Made by a program: the position numbers and the translations under genes. The notes beneath the pieces are model-generated. The model was not told the origin of the DNA and did not search any database. It saw only the letters and a list, made by a program, of their open reading frames with translations. DNA of 20,751 bases, from assembly GCA_032718475.1 (NCBI GenBank), contig JAUCBJ010005221.1, positions 1-20,751 on the forward strand, given 5' to 3'. Every line of letters starts with the position of its first letter. Within the stretch, counting starts at the first letter, position 1. Below, in pieces: positions 18,101 to 20,751 of the stretch. The DNA comes from Nemertoderma westbladi (Eukaryota; Xenacoelomorpha; Nemertodermatida; Nemertodermatidae).

Positions 18101-19282
18101 ATGTCAGTGTCGCTGTTCCAGGGATACCAGATCAGTGTCGGAGACAATAAAGCCGCTGTCATCCTCGACATTGGCGAGGCCTACACCAAAGCTGGACTGG
18201 CGGGAGCTCCGGGACCGCAATGCATAATCCCATCGGAAGTCCGCTGTCGGGAATCCGGCAAGATCGTGAAACTCCGTGACTGTTTCGGGGACACCAACCA
18301 ACTCTACGACATTCTGGTAGAACACCTCCACGCGTTATACTTCCGATACCTTCTAGTAAACCCAAAGGAATGTCGGGTGGTTGTCACCGAGTCTTTATTT
18401 TCTGCCACCAACGTCCGCGAGACGATCGCCAAGGTCCTTTTCAAACACTACGAGGTTCCTTCCGTGCTGTTCGCCCCTGGGCATCTGATGGCCCTGTTTA
18501 CCCTGGGCATCGAGACCGCGTTGGTACTGGACGTTGGCTACCGCGAGTGTCTGGCGGTCCCGGTGGTTCACGGAGTCCCGTTGGTCCCGCAGACTCGCTG
18601 CCTGCCCACCGGGGGCAAGGCGTTGCACGCCGAGTTGCGACTCCTACTGAGCGAGGCGGTGGTCCGCTGTGCGGACGGAGTGGACCGCCCGTTGCTATCG
18701 TTACCGGGGGACACCCTTACCGAGGATGCCATAGAGGATATAAAGGTTCGGGGGTGTTTCGTAGCTAATCGAGATCGCTCTGAGCAACCCCCTCCTCCAG
18801 TCTCCTACCCTCTCGGAGGCGACAGAGTTCTCCTCGTAGAAGGACGAGTTCGCGAATCTCTCATGGAGAATTTCTTCCTCCCAGACGACGAGGGCCGTTC
18901 CCTCGCTTCCATCCTACACGACGCGGTGCTCGCAGCCCCGATAGACGCGCGTCGCGGGTTGCTAGGCAACGTGGTAGTGACGGGGGGCGGTGCCATGGTC
19001 CCGGGGTTCCAACACCGACTCATGGCGGAACTCCGGGAGTTGGTGGCCTCGTCCAACCGACTATCACCGGACGCGGTGAAGTTCCACGAACCCCCCGCCA
19101 AGGAGAACTGCGTCGCCTGGCTGGGAGCCGCAATACTCGGTTCCTTGGAGGTCCTTGAACTCCGGTCTATACAACGTAGTCAGTACCTTAAGCTGGGGAG
19201 GGTACCAGACTGGTGCACATTGACTCAACCAGACCTGGTTCCTTTCCTAACCAGTCAAACATCATCTAGGAGGTTGCTATAA
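18101..19282 (+). CDS. ACTR10: Actin-related protein 10 (dynactin pointed-end subunit Arp11)
   Basis: The 393 residues align from end to end with ACTR10 (human about 417). Marks are AAVILDIGEAYTKAGLAG (residues 18-35, actin phosphate-1 region), LYFRYLLVNPKECRVVVTES, VLFKHYEVPSVLFAPGHLMALFTLGI, LDVGYRE, LPTGGKALH, EDIKVRGCFV, VVTGGGAMVPGF (phosphate-2 region), ENCVAWLGAAILG, and a C-terminal GRVPDWCTL that is diagnostic for Arp10/11. ACTR10 caps the pointed end of the dynactin filament and helps recruit cargo adaptors with p62, p25 and p27. The start fits the short N-terminus before the first beta strand. It is a single exon, unlike vertebrate ACTR10, and distinctly GC-rich in an AT-rich setting. 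It lies antisense inside the CDKL5-like intron. It may be the native gene after intron loss or an old intact retrocopy. Confidence 0.95.
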   Translation: MSVSLFQGYQISVGDNKAAVILDIGEAYTKAGLAGAPGPQCIIPSEVRCRESGKIVKLRDCFGDTNQLYDILVEHLHALYFRYLLVNPKECRVVVTESLFSATNVRETIAKVLFKHYEVPSVLFAPGHLMALFTLGIETALVLDVGYRECLAVPVVHGVPLVPQTRCLPTGGKALHAELRLLLSEAVVRCADGVDRPLLSLPGDTLTEDAIEDIKVRGCFVANRDRSEQPPPPVSYPLGGDRVLLVEGRVRESLMENFFLPDDEGRSLASILHDAVLAAPIDARRGLLGNVVVTGGGAMVPGFQHRLMAELRELVASSNRLSPDAVKFHEPPAKENCVAWLGAAILGSLEVLELRSIQRSQYLKLGRVPDWCTLTQPDLVPFLTSQTSSRRLL

Positions 19283-19660
19283 ACTTAACTTAATTATTTA
19301 CTACCAAGAATGGGATTACCTAAAACAATTTATTCCTCATTATAATCATATTTATTTAGAATGTTTGCTGTGCACAGCGCAGCAGTGCAAAGGATATGTG
19401 TTGTACAGCAACAAAACGATTTCATATTTATTTATCCCCTTCCCTTCATATTCATTTTAACACATTTATAAATATAGTCTTCCACTCAAGCGCAATCATA
19501 GTCGTTAAATAAAGTAAATTAAGTATGCTCTATCACACTGCAGGCGCCACTTTTTATAAGGAAAACATGCCTAGCATTATCTTGCTTGGCTGTCTTGGGT
19601 TACTCAATGACTAGTTTTTGGTATGTTTTGTAGGTCAGTAGGTACTGACTGGGATATTGG
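19283..19660 (+). other. ACTR10 3' UTR region
   Basis: AT-rich sequence after the ACTR10 stop. No poly(A) remnant directly follows the stop codon. A canonical AATAAA is present at 19508-19513, about 225 bases downstream. A T run occupies 19661-19675. Confidence 0.45.
19508..19513 (+). terminator. Candidate polyadenylation signal of ACTR10
   Basis: AATAAA on the coding strand of ACTR10, 226 bases after the stop codon. It is a plausible distance, but AATAAA is common in AT-rich DNA. Confidence 0.4.
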
Positions 19661-19675
19661 TTTTTTTTTTTTTTT

Positions 19676-19915
19676 GGTTAGGGTAAGTTGGTCAGGCACA
19701 AACCATAATTAAAGCAGTAATTGAACCCCAACCCTAATGATGTCTAATCTAAGACATTTTGTGGAATTGATGACTATTTGCTATTGGCCCGAAGGGACAA
19801 TAGACAATAGTAATGTCCGAAATTACATAAAATTTACTAGATTAGAGCCTCATGACTTAAGGTTAGGGTTAAATTACTGCTTTACTTAGGGTTTCGGACG
19901 CCACTATTGTAACCT
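19676..19915. repeat. Long imperfect inverted repeat (MITE-like or hairpin RNA)
   Basis: Two arms of about 110 bases face each other around a GAA loop at 19791-19793. From the centre outward, CTATTTGCTATTGGCCC pairs with GGGACAATAGACAATAG. TCTAATCTAAGACATTTT pairs with AAATTTACTAGATTAGA. AAAGCAGTAATT plus AACCCTAA pairs with TTAGGGTT plus AAATTACTGCTTT, and then CATAATTAA pairs with TTACTTAGG. Several gaps and mismatches show it is old or under loose constraint. No clean termini or target duplication were found. Confidence 0.6.
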
Positions 19916-20371
19916 GCGCTGCCCCCGAGAACCGTGGCATCTAGTGTGTTATCCCACACTTGTAAATTTATTGATAATAAGTCCAATTTTATTTACAGGT
20001 TGCGGCTGTCAATGACAAATGTTTTCTTGGGTTTCTGTTATTTAATATTATTGTATCTCTTATGGTGCTGTTTATTTATATTAATTATTTTCAGTTTGAA
20101 ATTATTAATTTCATGTTGTATATCAATATCAATAACAACTGGCAGTAATATATCAGTTTGGTATTATAAAATAAGTGTTTTCTTTAAATTGTTGGTAGGC
20201 GGGTCTAGGTGGTTAATGGGTACAGATACCCAACCCAACTAGTAATCACTAACACAGCTGGATTGCAAAATTATAACTGGCTGGTGTTTTGAAGTATATC
20301 GATATTTAGTAGTTATGTGACCCAATGCGTTCGCAGTCCCTACCCTGCACTAAAATAATGCCTTTGCTTAC
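19916..20371. other. Intronic AT-rich sequence, first part of the CDKL5-like intron
   Basis: It contains the splice donor of the kinase exon at its right edge (GTAAGC on the minus strand, 20371-20366). A hydrophobic 102-codon plus-strand frame lies in T-rich sequence and is not thought to be a gene. Nothing else was recognised. Confidence 0.5.
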
Positions 20372-20636
20372 CTGTCTTCCGGGTCCAAGCACAAACACAT
20401 TGAGATGAATTCTTGCAACTCCGGTTTCACTTTGTCCCCGAGGCGGTCCGATAAGGTTCCGTGAGCTTTTCTCATCTTCGGAAACTTCAATTTGGAGAAC
20501 TTTGAGTATTTATAGAAAGCGCTGACATGTGAAGATATAAAAGGACCCAGAAACATCTGAATCTTGACGATTTGGTCGAGTTCAGTCTTCCCGGGAAATA
20601 AAGGTCTTCCTGTTGCTAATTCTGATATCAGACAAC
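20372..20636 (-). CDS. CDKL5-like: CDKL5-like kinase, exon for kinase subdomains IX-XI (partial gene)
   Basis: The exon encodes about 88 residues of a CMGC Ser/Thr kinase: GCLISELATG (after the expected DxWS of subdomain IX), RPLFPGKTELDQ, IQMFLGP, FYKYSKFSKLKFP and CLDPEDR with the structural Arg of subdomain XI. The IQxxLGP and FYxxxxFxxLxFP spacing is closest to CDKL5 among the CDKL kinases I can recall. An acceptor TTTTCCATAG precedes 20636 and a donor AG/GTAAGC follows 20372. The open frame extends upstream to an ATG at 20655 (MNLFSIGC). Because NLFSIG resembles DxWSxG, an exon start further upstream cannot be excluded. The ATP-binding and catalytic-loop exons lie outside the window. The exon is phase-compatible with 11017. 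Confidence 0.78.
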
Positions 20637-20751
20637 CTATGGAAAATAAATTCATATTATAAGATAAAAGGCGTTCATTGTCCTGCCCACAAATCAGTTA
20701 TTTATCAATCGTTCAATGCATTTTTATATCTCACAAATAGCACCATTCATA

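Noticed and set aside
18104-19101. Minus-strand and alternate-frame ORFs over ACTR10
   Set aside because: They are shadows of the GC-rich ACTR10 frame, which matches its family from end to end.
19859-19872. Telomere-like TTAGGG
   Set aside because: Single occurrences only, and they are explained as part of the inverted repeat (paired with AACCCTAA).
19934-20242. 102-codon hydrophobic plus-strand frame
   Set aside because: The hydrophobicity comes from T-rich intronic sequence. It has no homologue that I recognise and no coding bias.
20636-20655. ATG at 20655 as a gene start for the kinase
   Set aside because: It would begin a kinase in the middle of its fold. The ATG lies in the presumed intron just before a good acceptor, although an extended upstream exon cannot be excluded.

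Overview
The window is nuclear DNA of an animal. It has a multi-exon gene with canonical splice sites, an APE-type LINE, tRNA-derived repeats, minisatellites and long mono-G runs, in AT-rich sequence scattered with palindromic words such as TACAGTACTGTA and TAGGCCTA. Repeat style and protein divergence suggest a marine invertebrate, perhaps a deuterostome such as an echinoderm. The phylum is a weak inference.

Layout. 1-2600: accessory DNA with a 405-bp foldback element (303-707, candidate 6-bp target duplication CAAACC) and a tRNA-headed SINE-like repeat on the minus strand (about 1097-1427). 2633-3049: a complete, uninterrupted prefoldin subunit 4 ORF on the minus strand. 3060-8580: repeat-rich intergenic DNA with a decayed tRNA-like sequence, a 62/48-bp minisatellite of about 28 units (about 4464-6121), three G runs of 22-27, and a 29-bp minisatellite of 17 exact-length units (7294-7793).

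8581-20636, minus strand: two exons that I join into one CDKL5-like protein kinase gene. The kinase exon (20636-20372) ends at a GTAAGC donor after two bases of the Arg codon of LDPEDR. The acceptor before 11017 supplies the third base and continues with a segment that aligns with the end of the CDKL5 kinase domain. An 811-residue, mostly disordered tail follows. The 9.35-kb intron between them holds, on the opposite strand, a complete intronless ACTR10 (dynactin Arp11) ORF (18101-19282) and a nearly intact LINE (ORF1 12584-13501, ORF2 to 17107, TTCAA tail to 17325). It also holds two relics of another LINE family in opposite orientations and a long imperfect inverted repeat centred at 19792.

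Functionally, prefoldin 4 is part of the actin/tubulin co-chaperone, ACTR10 caps the dynactin pointed end, and CDKL5-like kinases act on microtubule-associated proteins. All three are cytoskeletal, but nothing shows that their adjacency is more than chance. The points most worth checking are the gene-in-intron arrangement, the LINE whose ORF1 and ORF2 share a frame across a single TAG with no ATG for ORF2, and the foldback element with its internal higher-order minisatellite.
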